A stretch of 7,575 bases of DNA from Betaproteobacteria bacterium UBA6910 (GTDB lineage Bacteria > Pseudomonadota > Gammaproteobacteria > Burkholderiales > UBA6910): contig DKBC01000167.1 of assembly GCA_002451065.1 (NCBI GenBank), positions 1-7,575 on the forward strand, read 5' to 3'. A program made the position numbers and the translations under genes. Every line of letters begins with the position of its first letter. The first letter of the stretch is position 1. Below, one piece after another: positions 6,250-7,575 of the stretch. Under the pieces are notes generated by a model. That model made no database searches. It had not been told where the DNA came from and was given only the letters and a program-made list of their open reading frames with translations.

Positions 6250-7518
6250 ATGAAGCGCGTAGACGATTTCCGCCTTCGGCTCGGCAGGCGCGAACTGGTG
6301 CCCATCGTCATCGGAGGGATGGGCGTGGATATCTCCACCGCGGAACTTGCGCTCGAGGCGGCTCGGCTGGGGGGTGTCGGCCATATTTCCGATGCCATGG
6401 TGCCTACGGTGGCCGATCGCCGCTTCCAGACGCATTTTGTCAGCGAGAAGCTGAAACTCTACAAATACAACGTCGCCAATTCCGACAAGTCCAAGGTGCT
6501 GTTCGACCTGGGACGGCTTGCGGAGGCGACGCAGATGCATGTGGGCAGAACCATGGAGGCCAAGCGCGGCAGCGGCCTGATTTTTATCAATTGCATGGAA
6601 AAGCTCACCATGAATTCGCCGAAGGACACGTTGCGCGTGCGCTTGCGCGCGGCGCTGGACGCCGGCATCGACGGCATCACCCTCAGCGCCGGATTGCATC
6701 TGGGCTCCTTGGCCCTGATCGAGGACCACCCGCGCTTTCGCGACGCCAAGCTCGGAATCATCGTCTCCTCGCTGCGGGCGCTTACCCTGTTTCTGCGCAA
6801 GAACGCGCGGCTGAACCGGCTTCCGGATTACGTGATCGTGGAAGGGCCTCTGGCAGGAGGGCACCTCGGATTCGGCATGGATTGGGCGAAGTACGATTTG
6901 CGCGCCATTGTCAGCGAGGTCCGGGATTATTTGGGGGCGGAGAAACTGGACATTCCCCTCATCCCGGCCGGGGGAATCTTCACCGGCAGCGACGCCGTGT
7001 CGTTCCTGGAGAACGGCTCAGCCGCGGTGCAGGTGGCGACGCGTTTCACCGTGAGCCGCGAATGCGGGCTGCCGGAGGACGTGAAGCAGGAATACTTCAA
7101 GGCCAGCGAACAGGACGTGGAGGTGAACGCCCTCTCGCCCACCGGCTATCCCATGCGGATGCTCAAGGGCAGCCCCGGAATCGGCGCGGGCATCCGGCCC
7201 AACTGCGAGGCTTACGGCTACCTGCTGGACGGCACCGGCAATTGCGCCTACATCAAGGCCTACAACGCGGAAGTGGCTGCCCACCCGGGAGAGAAGAAGA
7301 TATCCGTCAAGGACAAGACCTGCCTCTGCACCCACATGCGCAACTTCGACATCTGGACCTGCGGCCACTATGCCTATCGGCTTAAGGATACGTCACGCCG
7401 GCTTGCGGACGGAAGCTACCAGCTTCTTAGCGCGGAGCATGTCTTCCGCGACTATCAGTTCAGCACCGACCAGCAGGTCACGCTCCCGCCGGCTCCGGCG
7501 ATCGCCACCGCGATGTAG
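6250..7518 (+). CDS. Nitronate monooxygenase / 2-nitropropane dioxygenase-family flavoprotein with Cys-rich tail
   Basis: This is an FMN-dependent TIM-barrel protein of the NMO family (PF03060 type), which includes nitronate monooxygenases, FabK-like enoyl reductases and NADH:quinone reductases. It has 422 residues, longer than the usual 310-380. The N-terminal IGGMGVDISTAELA (21-34) matches the family's opening glycine motif. EGPLAGGHLGFG (198-209) holds the conserved His205 next to the flavin. PAGGIFTG (239-246) and GSAAVQVATRF (256-266) form the phosphate-binding end. Beyond about residue 310 is an extension with Cys319, Cys332, Cys358, Cys360 and Cys371 (NCEAYGYLLDG, CLC, TCGHY), resembling a metal or Fe-S site. 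The start at 6250 is the last ATG before the barrel begins; no clear ribosome site precedes it, as GAGGG lies about 20 bases away. The gene stands alone, divergent from aroG. Substrate is unknown: the family call is firm, the nitronate activity is not. Confidence 0.87.
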   Translation: MKRVDDFRLRLGRRELVPIVIGGMGVDISTAELALEAARLGGVGHISDAMVPTVADRRFQTHFVSEKLKLYKYNVANSDKSKVLFDLGRLAEATQMHVGRTMEAKRGSGLIFINCMEKLTMNSPKDTLRVRLRAALDAGIDGITLSAGLHLGSLALIEDHPRFRDAKLGIIVSSLRALTLFLRKNARLNRLPDYVIVEGPLAGGHLGFGMDWAKYDLRAIVSEVRDYLGAEKLDIPLIPAGGIFTGSDAVSFLENGSAAVQVATRFTVSRECGLPEDVKQEYFKASEQDVEVNALSPTGYPMRMLKGSPGIGAGIRPNCEAYGYLLDGTGNCAYIKAYNAEVAAHPGEKKISVKDKTCLCTHMRNFDIWTCGHYAYRLKDTSRRLADGSYQLLSAEHVFRDYQFSTDQQVTLPPAPAIATAM

Positions 7519-7527
7519 TCGGGGCGC

Positions 7528-7575
7528 CTATTTCTCTTCCCTCTCAATCTGCTCCCGGCGCCGGTCTGCCGACTG
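7528..7575 (-). CDS. Probable 3' end of a minus-strand gene (partial)
   Basis: Read on the minus strand from the window edge, an open frame gives QSADRRREQIEREEK and then a TAG stop at 7530-7528. The 15 residues are strongly charged and helix-like, as expected for a protein C-terminus. The stop lies 9 bases from the stop of the convergent NMO-family gene, in line with the tight convergent junctions elsewhere in the window. With only 15 codons visible the call is tentative, and no family can be named. Confidence 0.35.
   Translation of the reverse strand, partial: QSADRRREQIEREEK

Overview
The window looks like ordinary chromosome from a GC-rich Gram-negative bacterium, most likely a betaproteobacterium. 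I infer this from an MlaF-type ATPase with a long C-terminal tail, a YdfG-type dehydrogenase, an AroG-type DAHP synthase, a lipoprotein signal and a periplasmic DUF3617 protein. The lineage is inferred from protein flavour, not shown directly. I see no rRNA, tRNA, CRISPR array, insertion sequence, phage gene or att site.

Layout, left to right. Bases 1-167 hold no gene I can support. 168-1355 (+) encodes a lipoprotein-type branched-chain amino acid/amide substrate-binding protein. It converges, with a 15-base gap, on a two-gene minus-strand unit: ydfG (1881-2642), an SDR 3-hydroxy acid dehydrogenase, followed downstream by a small exported DUF3617 protein (1371-1793). A 121-base divergent region separates ydfG from a plus-strand MlaF-like ABC ATPase (2764-3570), which has no permease or MCE-protein gene beside it. 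Its stop codon overlaps the stop of a convergent four-helix DUF2254 membrane protein (3567-4913). Upstream of that on the same strand is a class I DAHP synthase (4988-6058), the entry enzyme of the shikimate pathway. A 191-base divergent region with a good aroG promoter candidate leads to a nitronate monooxygenase-family flavoprotein (6250-7518, +) with an unusual cysteine-rich C-terminal extension. The last 48 bases probably hold the 3' end of another minus-strand gene.

The genes do not form one pathway. They cover nutrient uptake, reductive metabolism, lipid transport, aromatic amino acid synthesis and flavin oxidation. Gene order is a series of tight convergent and divergent pairs.

I found no clear new system. 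The points most worth a second look are: the MlaF-like ATPase, which has Tyr where ABC ATPases normally have the switch (H-loop) His and lacks its usual partners; the cysteine-rich tail of the NMO-family protein; and a possible near-leaderless start for the DUF2254 gene.
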